64,000 nt of DNA from Kangsaoukella pontilimi (GCF_009830125.1 NZ_WUPT01000002.1:186001-250000); one strand, 5' to 3'; shown: positions 28,882-38,470, counted from the first letter of the stretch. Translations and numbers: made by a program. Notes: generated from the letters alone by a model not told the origin.

Positions 28882-30138
28882 ATGAATGCGTCCGAATCCG
28901 CGTTTCCCAAGCTTGTGGCCGCCGAAGAGGCGCGCCCGATCCTTGTTGTCGACGACAGCCGGGCGCAGCGTCGTCTTTTGTCCCGAACACTGACGAAATG
29001 GGGCTATGAGACGATTGAGGCTGGCTCAGGCGACGAAGCGCTGTCGATCTGCGCGTCAGTCGATGTGGACTTCGTCATCAGCGATTGGCTGATGCCCGGC
29101 CTCACCGGCGTCGAATTCTGTCAGCGATTCCGCGCGCTGAAGTCGGAGCGCCCAGCCTATTTCATTCTGCTCACCGCGCAGACCGAACGCGAAAAGCTGG
29201 CAGAGGGTCTGGAGAGCGGGGCTGACGATTTCCTGTCCAAACCCTTCAACGTGATCGAGCTGAAGGCCCGTGTTCGTGCCGGTCAGCGGGTGCTTCACGC
29301 CCAGCGCGACCTGATCGCCAAGAACCGGCTTCTGCGTCGGACGCTGGACGATCTGGAAGAGGCGCAAGGTGCGATCGAGCGTGACCTGAAAGAGGCGCAC
29401 AGCTTTCAGCAAGGTCTGGTGCCGGAGCGGTTTCGCGCCCTGCCGGGGGCCGACCTGTCGATCCTGTATCAGCCTAGCGGACATGTCGGCGGCGATCTGG
29501 TCGGCATGTTCCCGATCAGCGAGAACCGGTATGGGGTCTACGCGCTGGACGTTGCGGGGCACGGTATCGCCTCGGCTTTGATGACCGCGCGGCTGGCGGC
29601 GAACCTGTCCGCGGTGTCGCCCGATCAGAACGTGGCGCTGACGGTCTATGCGTCGGGGCAGCGCGCGATGCTCCCCCCGGCTGAGGTCTGTCAGGTGCTG
29701 AACCGGCTTCTTCTGGAGGAATCGGATACCGACAAGTACCTGACGATGATTTTGGCCGAGATCGACCTCGCCTCCGGGCGGATCGTGATGGCGCAGGCGG
29801 GCCATCCCAGCCCGCTCCTTATTCGTGCGGATGGCCGGGCCGAGTATCTGGCTACCTATGGCCTGCCCGTCGGTCTGATCCCCGGGGCGGAATACGACGA
29901 GACGGTCGTGCAGCTTTCGAAAGGCGACCGGTTGATCCTCTATTCGGACGGTCTGACGGAATGTCCTGGACCCGACGGCGAGCTGTTGGAGGAAGAAGGG
30001 CTGCGGGACATGGTCCTGGCCAACAGGCATCTCCATGGCGAGGCGTTCGTCGCCGCGCTGACCGATGCGTTGGGCGCGTTTGCGGGCCGGACGGATTTTC
30101 CCGACGACCTTTCCGCCATGGTGATCGAGCGGACGTGA
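28882..30138 (+). CDS. Response regulator with PP2C-type serine phosphatase output (REC-SpoIIE)
   Basis: This 418-residue protein has an N-terminal receiver domain (about 18-135) with acidic pair D24/D25, phospho-acceptor D68 in ISDWLMPG, and K120 in LSKPFN. A coiled-coil linker (about 138-175) leads to a PP2C/SpoIIE phosphatase domain with GGDLVG, LDVAGHGIASALM, AQAGHPSPLLI and ILYSDGLTE, retaining the metal-binding aspartates. Such proteins dephosphorylate anti-anti-sigma factors in partner-switching pathways. No anti-sigma or STAS gene is nearby, so the target is unknown. The divergent Hpt protein probably phosphorylates it. Confidence 0.88.
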   Translation: MNASESAFPKLVAAEEARPILVVDDSRAQRRLLSRTLTKWGYETIEAGSGDEALSICASVDVDFVISDWLMPGLTGVEFCQRFRALKSERPAYFILLTAQTEREKLAEGLESGADDFLSKPFNVIELKARVRAGQRVLHAQRDLIAKNRLLRRTLDDLEEAQGAIERDLKEAHSFQQGLVPERFRALPGADLSILYQPSGHVGGDLVGMFPISENRYGVYALDVAGHGIASALMTARLAANLSAVSPDQNVALTVYASGQRAMLPPAEVCQVLNRLLLEESDTDKYLTMILAEIDLASGRIVMAQAGHPSPLLIRADGRAEYLATYGLPVGLIPGAEYDETVVQLSKGDRLILYSDGLTECPGPDGELLEEEGLRDMVLANRHLHGEAFVAALTDALGAFAGRTDFPDDLSAMVIERT

Positions 30139-30147
30139 GGCCCTGAT

Positions 30148-30591
30148 TCAAAGGCGCGAAAGTACCCTGAGAAGGAACATGCGATCGCCTTCGTTCTGGA
30201 TGAGGCCGGGCGCGGCCTCGAACGGTGCCCAGATGGCAGTGTGTTCGGGCTCGGTCGGTGCGCTGATGCGCTGAACGGGACGTGCGACATAGACATGACA
30301 GACCTTTTCGGCCCAGAGGTCGTAATCCGGCATATAGGCGAAGCGACGGAAGGCGCCGACGCGTTTCGGACCCGCAATGGTCCAACCCGTTTCCTCGAAA
30401 ACCTCGCGATGCAGCGCTGGCAGGACCTGCTCGCCGGTGTCGATGCCGCCGCCGGGAAGCTGGACCTCGTGCTCGGGTTCCGCCTGGTATGTCAGCAGAA
30501 CGTCCCCGCCCCGCGGAAGGATCGCGTAGACACCGGGCCTGAGCCTGTAGCGGCGATCTGACCGAACCGGTTCGCCCAGTCTTGGGATCAT
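30148..30591 (-). CDS. Nudix hydrolase
   Basis: This 147-residue protein has a Nudix box, GGIDTGEQVLPALHREVFEETG, matching the GX5EX7REUXEEXG pattern. The rest is a small alpha/beta Nudix domain with YRLRPGVYAILPRG at the start. The substrate cannot be assigned. The start at ATG 30591 gives the natural domain boundary; the frame extends to 30669 across the start of hslO, which is less likely. It ends 9 bp from the convergent phosphatase gene and is divergent from hslO. Confidence 0.85.
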   Translation of the reverse strand: MIPRLGEPVRSDRRYRLRPGVYAILPRGGDVLLTYQAEPEHEVQLPGGGIDTGEQVLPALHREVFEETGWTIAGPKRVGAFRRFAYMPDYDLWAEKVCHVYVARPVQRISAPTEPEHTAIWAPFEAAPGLIQNEGDRMFLLRVLSRL

Positions 30592-30661
30592 CCCCTTGGT
30601 CCTTCGTTTGCGGTTCCTATATGGAGGCGGTATGCACGAGCGCGCTCGACAGGAAAACCCC

Positions 30662-31657
30662 ATGAACATCGGATCGAATATCGCCTGGGACGATACCGTC
30701 CTTCCCTTTCAGCTTGATAGAACGGACACGCGGGGCCGCGTGGCCCGGCTCGACGGTGTGCTGGAACAGGTTCTGTCCCAGCACGATTACCCGCCGGCCA
30801 TCGAAGCCCTGATCGCCGAGGCCACTCTGCTGACCGCGCTGATCGGCCAGACCATCAAGCTGAAGTGGAAACTGTCGCTTCAGGTGCGGGGCGATGGGCC
30901 GGCGCGTCTGATCGCCACGGACTATTACGGCCCGACCGAGGATGGCGAGCCGGCGCGTATCCGCGCCTATGCCAGCTTTGACAAGGAGCGGCTGGACCCG
31001 AACGGCGATCCGTTCCCGCAGATCGGCAAAGGCTATTTTGCGATCCTGATCGATCAGGGGGCGGGCATGACCCCTTATCAGGGCATCACGCCCATCGCGG
31101 GCGGGTCGCTCGCTGCCTGTGCGGAAGCCTATTTCGCCCAGTCCGAGCAATTGCCGACGCGGTTCGCGCTGAGCTTCGGTCAGTCGCAGGTGCCGGGGCA
31201 GTCGCTTCACTGGCGCGCGGGTGGCATGATGCTTCAGCAGATGCCCAAGGCGTCGCCCGGGGCGTCGGGCGGCGGGTCCGGCGATAACGGGCTTCTTCTG
31301 GCCGAAGATATCCTCGAAGGGAACGAGGCCGAGAACTGGAACCACGTGAACGTGCTTCTGGACACCGCCGAAGAGATCGAGCTGATCGGACCCACGGTCC
31401 AGCCGACCGAACTGCTGGTCAGGCTCTATCACGAGGATGGCCCGCGGGTGTTCGATGCGCAGCCGGTCAAGTTCGGCTGCACCTGTTCGTCGGATCGTGT
31501 GCGTCAGTCGCTTTCGATCTATTCGGCAAAGGATATCGGCCACATGACCACCGACGAGGGGATCGTGACGGCGGATTGCCAGTTCTGCGGGGCGCATTAC
31601 GAGTTCGACCCGCTGACGCTGGGATTTGAGGCCGAAAAGGACCCTGAAGGTGACTGA
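30662..31657 (+). CDS. hslO: Redox-regulated chaperone Hsp33
   Basis: This 331-residue chaperone is activated by oxidation. The C-terminal zinc-binding redox switch is intact: FGCTCSSDRV followed by DCQFCGAHYEF (CXC and CXXC). The N-terminal substrate-binding domain has 'DDTVLPFQLDRTDTRGRVARLDGVL' and 'GGSLAACAEAYFAQSEQLPT'. ATG 30662 has AGGA eight bases upstream and matches the family start; ATG 30632 with GGAGG at a 4-base spacing is an alternative. It overlaps the following Nudix gene by 8 bp. Confidence 0.93.
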   Translation: MNIGSNIAWDDTVLPFQLDRTDTRGRVARLDGVLEQVLSQHDYPPAIEALIAEATLLTALIGQTIKLKWKLSLQVRGDGPARLIATDYYGPTEDGEPARIRAYASFDKERLDPNGDPFPQIGKGYFAILIDQGAGMTPYQGITPIAGGSLAACAEAYFAQSEQLPTRFALSFGQSQVPGQSLHWRAGGMMLQQMPKASPGASGGGSGDNGLLLAEDILEGNEAENWNHVNVLLDTAEEIELIGPTVQPTELLVRLYHEDGPRVFDAQPVKFGCTCSSDRVRQSLSIYSAKDIGHMTTDEGIVTADCQFCGAHYEFDPLTLGFEAEKDPEGD

Positions 31658-32255
31658 TCTTCGGGACCGGTTGGTCCGGGCGGCGACCCGGACCGACCGG
31701 CCCTCTTCGGATTTCGACCTGAACCCGTCCGTTGTCCTGCCCGAGAACCGCAAGCTCCGTGCCGCAGGCGTCCTGATTGGCGTGATCGAGGGCGGCGGTG
31801 GCGCGCGTGTTCTGCTGACCAAGCGGTCCTCGGCGCTCAAGCATCACCCCGGCCAGATTGCCTTTCCTGGCGGCAAGGTCGATCCCGTCGATGCCGATGT
31901 CGTCGCGGCGGCCATTCGCGAAACGCATGAGGAAACCGGCGTACCGCCCGAGACGATCGAGGTCATCGGTACTCTTGCGCCCCATGAAACGGTGACAGGG
32001 TTTCAGGTGACGCCGGTTCTGGCGCTGCTGACGCCACCGTCCGCATATAGGCGCGAGGCGGGCGAGGTGGACGAGGTCTTCGAAGTGCCGTTGGCGCATC
32101 TGTTGGACGCTCGGAACTACAGCGTTCAGTCCCGGCTCTGGCGGGGGCAGTCGCGATCCTACTTTACGGTGCCCTGGGGGCCCTATTACATCTGGGGTGC
32201 GACCGCGCGTATATTGCGCGGTCTGGCGGACCGGATGGCCGATGACACGACTTGA
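31650..32255 (+). CDS. CoA pyrophosphatase-like Nudix hydrolase
   Basis: This 201-residue Nudix protein carries the extended motif of CoA/acyl-CoA pyrophosphatases: LLTKRSSALKHHPGQIAFPGGKVD followed by the Nudix helix AAIRETHEETGV. It probably cleaves CoA or oxidised CoA to 3',5'-ADP and phosphopantetheine. Translation starts at GTG 31650, eight bases after AAAAGGA and overlapping hslO by 8 bp, which suggests translational coupling. It overlaps cca by 14 bp. Confidence 0.85.
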   Translation: MTDLRDRLVRAATRTDRPSSDFDLNPSVVLPENRKLRAAGVLIGVIEGGGGARVLLTKRSSALKHHPGQIAFPGGKVDPVDADVVAAAIRETHEETGVPPETIEVIGTLAPHETVTGFQVTPVLALLTPPSAYRREAGEVDEVFEVPLAHLLDARNYSVQSRLWRGQSRSYFTVPWGPYYIWGATARILRGLADRMADDTT

Positions 32256-33405
32256 TGCGGACTGGCTTCGCGATGACGCGACGCAACAGGCGCTCGGCCT
32301 TCTGACGGGCGCGGGCCATCAGGCATTTGTCGTGGGCGGCTGCGTGCGAAACGCGCTTCTGGGTGTGCCTGTCAATGACGTCGATATCGCTACCTCTGCC
32401 CCGCCGGAAACGGTTATCGAACTGGCGGACGCTGCGGGCATCCGAAGCGTGCCGACAGGTGTGGATCATGGAACCGTGACGCTGGTGATCGACGGCCAAG
32501 GGTTCGAGATCACGACCTTTCGCCGGGACGTCGAAACCGACGGGCGCCGGGCTGTGGTGAGTTTCTCCGCGACGCTGGAAGACGATGCGGCGCGGCGCGA
32601 TTTCACGATGAACGCGCTTTACGCGGATGCGGATGGCACTGTGACAGACCCGGTGAACGGCCTGCCAGACCTGCGCGAGCGTCATGTGCGCTTTGTGGGC
32701 CATGCCGAGGACCGTATTCGCGAGGACTATCTCAGAAGCCTGCGTTTTTTCCGGTTTCACGCGCAATACGGCGATCCCGAGCGCGGTCTCGACGCCGATG
32801 CGCTGGCGGCCATTGCCGGCAATCTGGACGGGTTGGGTCAACTGGCTGCAGAACGGGTCTGGAGCGAGCTCAGGAAGCTTCTTTCTGCGGCCGACCCTGC
32901 ACCCGCGCTCGCCGCCATGGAGACGTCCGGCGTTCTAGGGCGGCTTCTTCCCGGCGCGTCGTCGCGCTTTGTCGGCCCGTTGGTCTATCTCGAAGGTGAG
33001 GGCGGCATCCCACCTGAGGCCATTCGCAGGCTGGCCGCGCTGGGCGGCGCGGGCGCGGAACTGCGGCTTAGCCGGCAGGACGCGAGGCGGCTGGATACTC
33101 TGCGGTCAGCGGTCGAAGAGGGTACCGGCCCTGCCGAACTGGCGTGGCGCGAGGGAGCGGAAATCGCATGGGACGCAGCGCTTTTGCGCGCAGCGATGTC
33201 CGAGGCCCCGCTGGCGCCGGAGACCGGCCGGGTGATCGCCAGGGGCATGCAGGCGCAGTTTCCCCTGACCGCCGCCGACCTGATGCCGGACCTGTCCGGC
33301 GCGGCCCTGGGGCGTGCGCTCAAAGCGGCCGAGCGCGCCTGGATCGACAGTGATTTTTCGCTGGACCGTCAGAGCCTTGAAGGCGTCGCGCGGAAAGCGG
33401 GATGA
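32242..33405 (+). CDS. cca: CCA tRNA nucleotidyltransferase
   Basis: This 387-residue class II nucleotidyltransferase adds or repairs the CCA end of tRNA. The catalytic head contains VVGGCVRNALLGVPVNDVDIAT with the DxD metal-binding pair, followed by ITTFRRDVETDGR and RRDFTMNALYAD, then the family motif EDYLRSLRFFRFHAQYG. No HD phosphatase domain is visible. ATG 32242 lies inside the end of the Nudix gene (14-bp overlap), so the two genes and hslO are likely one operon. Confidence 0.93.
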   Translation: MTRLDADWLRDDATQQALGLLTGAGHQAFVVGGCVRNALLGVPVNDVDIATSAPPETVIELADAAGIRSVPTGVDHGTVTLVIDGQGFEITTFRRDVETDGRRAVVSFSATLEDDAARRDFTMNALYADADGTVTDPVNGLPDLRERHVRFVGHAEDRIREDYLRSLRFFRFHAQYGDPERGLDADALAAIAGNLDGLGQLAAERVWSELRKLLSAADPAPALAAMETSGVLGRLLPGASSRFVGPLVYLEGEGGIPPEAIRRLAALGGAGAELRLSRQDARRLDTLRSAVEEGTGPAELAWREGAEIAWDAALLRAAMSEAPLAPETGRVIARGMQAQFPLTAADLMPDLSGAALGRALKAAERAWIDSDFSLDRQSLEGVARKAG

Positions 33406-33564
33406 CAGGGCCGGTTTTTTCGGCTAATCGGATAACACCTTTCAAGAAGGATGCGAGCTCATGAACTGGATGTTGTCCGACACCGCCTGACCGGCCGGAT
33501 CCAGTTCGGGACGGCCCTTTGCCCGTCCATTGCAGCCCTCGCATCTTCTTCGAAAGTCTTTTCC

Positions 33565-35409
33565 ATGTTTCGTTTCTTTGAAAACCTTGTCGATCCCTAC
33601 GTCGCCTATGAGGAACAGGACCGTCCACCGCAGCGGCTCTGGCCCTTTATCTGGGACTACAGCAAGCCGTTCCGGAAGCTCTTTGCCGTCACCGGCACCC
33701 TGACGATCCTAGTCGCCCTGATCGAGGTCTGGCTGATTGCCTATATGGGCCGTCTGGTCGACCTTCTTGCCAGTGCCGACCGGACGACCTTCTGGGACGA
33801 TTACGGGTTCGAGATGGTGGCGATCGGCGTGGCGCTTCTGGTCCTGCGCCCTCTGGTCCAGCTTGTGGATGTCGGGCTTCTGAACAACGGAATCATGCCG
33901 AATTTCGGCACGCTGATCCGCTGGCGGGCGCACAGTCATGTGCTCAGACAGTCCGTCGGCTGGTTTGAGAACGATTTCGCGGGGCGTATCGCGAACCGGA
34001 TCATGCAGACCCCGCCCGCGGCGGGCGAGGCCGTTTTTCAGGTCTTCGATGCGATGGCCTATTCCTTTGCCTACATCGTCGGCGCGCTGATCCTGCTGTC
34101 CGGCTCCGATCCCCGGCTTATGCTGCCGATGCTGCTCTGGCTGGGCCTTTATCTCTGGCTGGTGCGCTGGACCATCAAACGCGTCGGCCCGGCGAGTCAG
34201 GCGGCTTCGAACGCGCGCAGTCAGGTGACAGGCCGTGTCGTGGACGCCTATAGCAACATCCACTCGGTCAAGATGTTCGCCCACAACGAGGCCGAGCGCG
34301 CTTATGCGAAAGAGGCCATCGAACACGCCCGAGAGACGTTCCAGACGGAAATGCGCATCTATACCAAGATGGATGTTGGGCTGGTCTTTCTGAACGGGTT
34401 CCTGATCGTCGCCGTCGTCGGCTGGGCGGTGTGGCTCTGGGCGACCGGTGCCGCGACTGTGGGTGTCGTTGCTGCCGCGTCTGCGCTTGTGCTCCGGCTG
34501 AACGCCATGACCGGATGGATCATGTGGGCGCTGTCCAGCTTCTTCCGCAACCTCGGCGTTGTGGCCGAGGGCATGCAGACCATCGCGCAGCCGATCGAGC
34601 TGGTGGATGCGCCGGACGCGAAGCCTCTGAGACTGGAGAAGGGCCTGATCGAGATCGACGGGCTGTCGCATCATTACGGGCGAGGCTCTGGCGGTTTGGA
34701 CCGTGTTACCCTGACCATTCGTCCCGGCGAAAAGGTCGGGCTTGTCGGGCGTTCGGGTGCCGGCAAGTCGACGCTCGTGAGGCTGCTTCTGCGGTTTTAC
34801 GATGCCGAGGCTGGTGCGATCCGCATCGACGGTCAGGACATTGCCCACGTGGCGCAGGACTCGCTCCGGCTGCAGATCGGCATGGTTCAGCAGGATTCGT
34901 CCCTTCTTCACCGTTCGGTGCGGGACAACATTCTCTATGGCCGACCCGACGCCACCGAGGACGAGGTGATCGCGGCGGCAAAACGGGCCGAGGCGCATGA
35001 CTTCATTCTGGACCTGCAGGACCCCGAGGGTCGGACGGGATATGACGCTCAGGTCGGCGAGCGCGGCGTGAAACTGTCCGGCGGGCAACGTCAGCGGATC
35101 GCGCTGGCACGCGTCGTCCTGAAAGACGCACCGATCCTCATTCTGGACGAGGCGACAAGCGCGCTGGACAGCGAGGTCGAGGCGGCAATTCAGGAAACGC
35201 TCTACGGGATGATGGAAGGCAAGACGGTCATCGCGATTGCACACAGATTGTCCACCATTGCCCATCTGGACCGCATCGTGGTTATCGACGACGGTCACAT
35301 CGTGGAAGAAGGCAGCCATTCCGCGCTTTTGGCGGCGGGCGGTCTATATTCCCGGTTCTGGGGCCGCCAGTCGGGCGGTTTCATCGACACGACAGAGGCC
35401 GCCGAGTGA
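33565..35409 (+). CDS. ABC transporter half-exporter (fused membrane and ATPase domains), subunit 1
   Basis: This 614-residue protein has a six-helix type IV ABC exporter membrane domain (about 35-340) and a C-terminal nucleotide-binding domain with Walker A GRSGAGKST, signature KLSGGQRQR, Walker B ILILDEATSALDSE and the H-loop IAHRLSTI. The ATP-binding residues appear intact. ATG 33565 starts the family-like N terminus; the frame runs further upstream without similarity. It overlaps the next gene by 4 bp, so the pair probably forms a heterodimer. Substrate unknown; lipid or multidrug export are the usual roles. Confidence 0.9.
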   Translation: MFRFFENLVDPYVAYEEQDRPPQRLWPFIWDYSKPFRKLFAVTGTLTILVALIEVWLIAYMGRLVDLLASADRTTFWDDYGFEMVAIGVALLVLRPLVQLVDVGLLNNGIMPNFGTLIRWRAHSHVLRQSVGWFENDFAGRIANRIMQTPPAAGEAVFQVFDAMAYSFAYIVGALILLSGSDPRLMLPMLLWLGLYLWLVRWTIKRVGPASQAASNARSQVTGRVVDAYSNIHSVKMFAHNEAERAYAKEAIEHARETFQTEMRIYTKMDVGLVFLNGFLIVAVVGWAVWLWATGAATVGVVAAASALVLRLNAMTGWIMWALSSFFRNLGVVAEGMQTIAQPIELVDAPDAKPLRLEKGLIEIDGLSHHYGRGSGGLDRVTLTIRPGEKVGLVGRSGAGKSTLVRLLLRFYDAEAGAIRIDGQDIAHVAQDSLRLQIGMVQQDSSLLHRSVRDNILYGRPDATEDEVIAAAKRAEAHDFILDLQDPEGRTGYDAQVGERGVKLSGGQRQRIALARVVLKDAPILILDEATSALDSEVEAAIQETLYGMMEGKTVIAIAHRLSTIAHLDRIVVIDDGHIVEEGSHSALLAAGGLYSRFWGRQSGGFIDTTEAAE

Positions 35410-37241
35410 CCCGGATCGAGGATCTGATCGACGCGTTTCGCCCTGCGGAGGGACCACCCCCGCAGACGCTCGGGCCGTTCTTTCGCTGGGTCCTCAAGGG
35501 CGCCATGCCCGTTCTGGCCGTGGCCGCGGTCCTGTCCGCAGCGACCGGCACGCTCGAGGTTCTGAGCGCGATCCTTCTGGGCATGGTGATCGATTCGGCG
35601 CTGAACTCGACACCGGAGGTCTATTTCTCGACCAACACCACGACGCTGTTGCTGTTACTCGGGTTCTTTCTGGTCCTGCGTCCCATCCTGTTCGGCGCGA
35701 ACTCGCTGACTAACGCAGTCGTTGTCATGCCCAATATCAACCCGTTGGTGCTGACGCGTCTGCATCGTTGGACGCTGGGGCAGGCTGTGACGTTCTTCGA
35801 CGACGATTTCGCCGGAAGGATCGCGCAGAAGCAGCTTCAGACGTCGCGCGCGGTCACGGACATCGTCAGCGAGATAATCAACGTGGGCTTTTTCGCGTTG
35901 GCCTCTCTGGTGGGGTCCGCGCTGCTGCTGACGACGATAAACGGATGGATGGCCGTGGGGCTTGGGCTTTGGCTTGTGATCTATCTCCTGATGATCCGCT
36001 GGTTCATGCCGCGTATCCGCGTGAGGTCGCAGGCGCGGGCAGGTGCGCGCGCCATGGTCACGGGCCAGATCGTCGACACGGTCACCAATATCAAGACCGT
36101 CAAACTGTTCGCCCATGCCGACTACGAGGAAGGCGCGGCGCTGGGCGCGGTAAAGAGCTTTCGTGAAAAGACGCTGGCCTATGGATACATCTCGGGGATG
36201 TTCCGGTTCTGCCTGATGTCGCTGGCCGGAGTTCTGCCGGTCTTCCTGATCGGGGCCACGCTCTATCTCTGGTCGCTGGGCGCGGCGACGCCGGGCGACA
36301 TCGCCGCCGCCGGAGCTATCGCCATCCGCATCGCGCAGATGACGGGCTGGGTCAGCCATACACTAATGGCCATCTATGCCGCTATCGGAGAGGTCGAGGA
36401 CGGCATGCGCACGCTGACGCCGCCCCACGCTCTGACCGACCGGCCCGGCGCGACGGCGCTTCCGGCGGATGCCAGCCGGATCGCCTTCGAGGATGTGAGC
36501 TTTTCCTACGGTCGGCGCACGGGCGGGGTCGAAGCGATTTCGCTCGTCATCGAGCCGGGCGAGAAGATCGGGATCGTTGGCGCATCGGGCGCGGGCAAGT
36601 CCACGCTCGTCGCGCTGCTTCTCAGGCTCTACGACACCGAGGGCGGCCGCGTGACCATCGGCGGGCAGGATATCCGCGACGTGACACAGGAAAGCCTGCG
36701 CCAGCAGATCGGGATGGTCACGCAGGAAACCGCCATGTTCAATCGTTCGGCCAGCGAGAACATCCTCTATGGGCGTCCCGATGCCACCGAGGACGAGATG
36801 ATCGCGGCGGCAAAGCGGGCCGAGGCGCATGGTTTCATTCTGGGCCTGAAGGACCACAAGGGACGTACGGGATACGACGCGCATCTGGGCGAGCGGGGCG
36901 TCAAGCTCTCCGGCGGGCAACGCCAGCGGATCGCACTGGCGCGCGCCATTCTGAAAGACGCGCCCATTCTGGTTCTGGACGAAGCGACAAGCGCACTGGA
37001 CAGCGAGGTCGAAGCCTCGATTCAGGAAGCGCTCGAGCGCGTAATGGATGGCAAAACGGTCATGGCCATCGCGCACCGGCTTTCCACGATTGCCCGCATG
37101 GACCGGATCGTGGTGCTCGATGACGGACATATTGTCGAACAGGGGACCCATGCCGAATTGCTGGAGCAAGGCGGGGTCTATGCCCGCTTCTGGCAACGGC
37201 AGTCGGGCGGGTTCATCGGCGTGCAAGAGGCCGCCGAATGA
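35406..37241 (+). CDS. ABC transporter half-exporter (fused membrane and ATPase domains), subunit 2
   Basis: This 611-residue paralogue of the preceding gene starts at GTG 35406, overlapping its stop. The membrane domain is less similar between the two than the ATPase domain, where long runs are identical (for example GERGVKLSGGQRQRIALAR in both). Walker A GASGAGKST, Walker B LVLDEATSALDSE and IAHRLSTI are all present, so both ATP sites of a heterodimer would be catalytic. The C termini are also alike (RQSGGFI...EAAE), which points to a tandem duplication. It overlaps the methyltransferase gene by 4 bp. Confidence 0.9.
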   Translation: MTRIEDLIDAFRPAEGPPPQTLGPFFRWVLKGAMPVLAVAAVLSAATGTLEVLSAILLGMVIDSALNSTPEVYFSTNTTTLLLLLGFFLVLRPILFGANSLTNAVVVMPNINPLVLTRLHRWTLGQAVTFFDDDFAGRIAQKQLQTSRAVTDIVSEIINVGFFALASLVGSALLLTTINGWMAVGLGLWLVIYLLMIRWFMPRIRVRSQARAGARAMVTGQIVDTVTNIKTVKLFAHADYEEGAALGAVKSFREKTLAYGYISGMFRFCLMSLAGVLPVFLIGATLYLWSLGAATPGDIAAAGAIAIRIAQMTGWVSHTLMAIYAAIGEVEDGMRTLTPPHALTDRPGATALPADASRIAFEDVSFSYGRRTGGVEAISLVIEPGEKIGIVGASGAGKSTLVALLLRLYDTEGGRVTIGGQDIRDVTQESLRQQIGMVTQETAMFNRSASENILYGRPDATEDEMIAAAKRAEAHGFILGLKDHKGRTGYDAHLGERGVKLSGGQRQRIALARAILKDAPILVLDEATSALDSEVEASIQEALERVMDGKTVMAIAHRLSTIARMDRIVVLDDGHIVEQGTHAELLEQGGVYARFWQRQSGGFIGVQEAAE

Positions 37242-38470
37242 CAAGCCCGGTGCGGGTGACGATCGAGCGTCTGGGCCACAAGGGTGACGGTATCGCGCCC
37301 GGCCCCGTCTTCGTACCGCGCGTTCTGCCGGGCGAGGTGGTCGAAGGCATCCCGGAGGGCGAAAAGCTGACCGCGCCCCGGATTGTCACCCCGTCAGCCG
37401 CCCGGGTTGCCGCGCCCTGCCGGCACTACAAGGCCTGCGGCGGGTGTTCTCTTCAGCATGTCAGCGACGATTTCGTGGCCGAGTGGAAGCTGGGCATCGT
37501 GCGCACCGCGTTGGAGGCGAATGGTCTGTCCGCGCCTCTCCGCCGCCTTCACACCTCGCCCCCCGAAAGCCGCCGGCGCGCCGTCTTCGGCGGGCGGCGG
37601 ACAAAGTCGGGGGCGATCGTCGGGTTTCACGGACCGCAAAGCCATACTCTGACCGCTGTGCCGGACTGTCGCGTTCTGGACCCGGCCCTGACGGCTGCCT
37701 TACCCGTTCTGGAGCAGGTCACGGCCATCGGTGGCAGCCGGAAGGGCGAGCTTCGGCTGACCACAACGGTGACCGATGCGGGGCTGGACCTGTCGGTACA
37801 GTACGGCCCCGATCTGGATCTGGACCGGCGTACGCGGCTGACGGCGCTTGTGTCGGGAGGGGGTGTGACGCGGCTGACATGGAATGACGAGACCGTGTTT
37901 CAGGAAACCGAGCCTTTCGTCACCATCGGCGGCTTCCGCGTGCCGTTGCCGCCCGGCGCTTTTCTTCAGGCGACGATTCCCGGAGAGGCGGCGCTGACGG
38001 CATCTGTGGCGGATGCGCTGGATGGTGCCCGGGGGGCGGTCGCGGACCTGTTTTCCGGGATCGGCACCTTCACCTTTCCGCTGGCGGCGCGCCACGAGGT
38101 GCACGCGGTTGAAGGCGCCGCAGCCATGACCAGCGTGCTCGACAGGGGCTGGCGCGGTGCGACCGGCATTCGCCAGGTCACGACCGAGACGCGGGACCTT
38201 TTCCGGCGCCCGCTCTTGCCGGATGAGCTGAAGCGTTTCGCTGCCTTGGTGATCGACCCGCCCCGCGCGGGTGCTGCCGCCCAGATCGCGGAAATCGCAA
38301 CGGCCCGCGTACCGCGTGTGGCCCATGTGTCGTGCAACCCGGTGACCTTCGCGCGGGATGCGGCGACGCTCGTCGCGGCGGGCTATGCGCTTGACTGGGT
38401 GGACGTGGTCGATCAGTTCCGGTGGTCGCCCCACGTGGAACTAGCGGCCAGCTTCACGTTAACCGATTGA
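37238..38470 (+). CDS. TrmA/RlmD-family Fe-S RNA uracil-5-methyltransferase
   Basis: This 410-residue protein has an N-terminal TRAM-like RNA-binding region (1-45), four candidate 4Fe-4S cysteines (C61, C67 and C70 in CRHYKACGGC, and C144 in VPDCRVLD) and a SAM-dependent methyltransferase domain with DLFSGIGTFTFPLA, VIDPPRAG and the catalytic cysteine C366 in HVSCNPVTFARD. It methylates uracil C5 in RNA; whether the target is 23S rRNA U747 or U1939 cannot be told. Operon position behind the ABC pair is by 4-bp overlap only, with no obvious functional link. Confidence 0.88.
   Translation: MTSPVRVTIERLGHKGDGIAPGPVFVPRVLPGEVVEGIPEGEKLTAPRIVTPSAARVAAPCRHYKACGGCSLQHVSDDFVAEWKLGIVRTALEANGLSAPLRRLHTSPPESRRRAVFGGRRTKSGAIVGFHGPQSHTLTAVPDCRVLDPALTAALPVLEQVTAIGGSRKGELRLTTTVTDAGLDLSVQYGPDLDLDRRTRLTALVSGGGVTRLTWNDETVFQETEPFVTIGGFRVPLPPGAFLQATIPGEAALTASVADALDGARGAVADLFSGIGTFTFPLAARHEVHAVEGAAAMTSVLDRGWRGATGIRQVTTETRDLFRRPLLPDELKRFAALVIDPPRAGAAAQIAEIATARVPRVAHVSCNPVTFARDAATLVAAGYALDWVDVVDQFRWSPHVELAASFTLTD

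Noticed and set aside
33461-33490. Possible 9-codon leader peptide upstream of the ABC pair
   Set aside because: A short ATG-to-TGA frame with a fair AAGAAGG site exists, but there is no attenuator structure or codon bias to support it.
33709-35319. 536-codon open frame antisense to the first ABC gene
   Set aside because: It is inside the ABC gene and has shadow-type composition.
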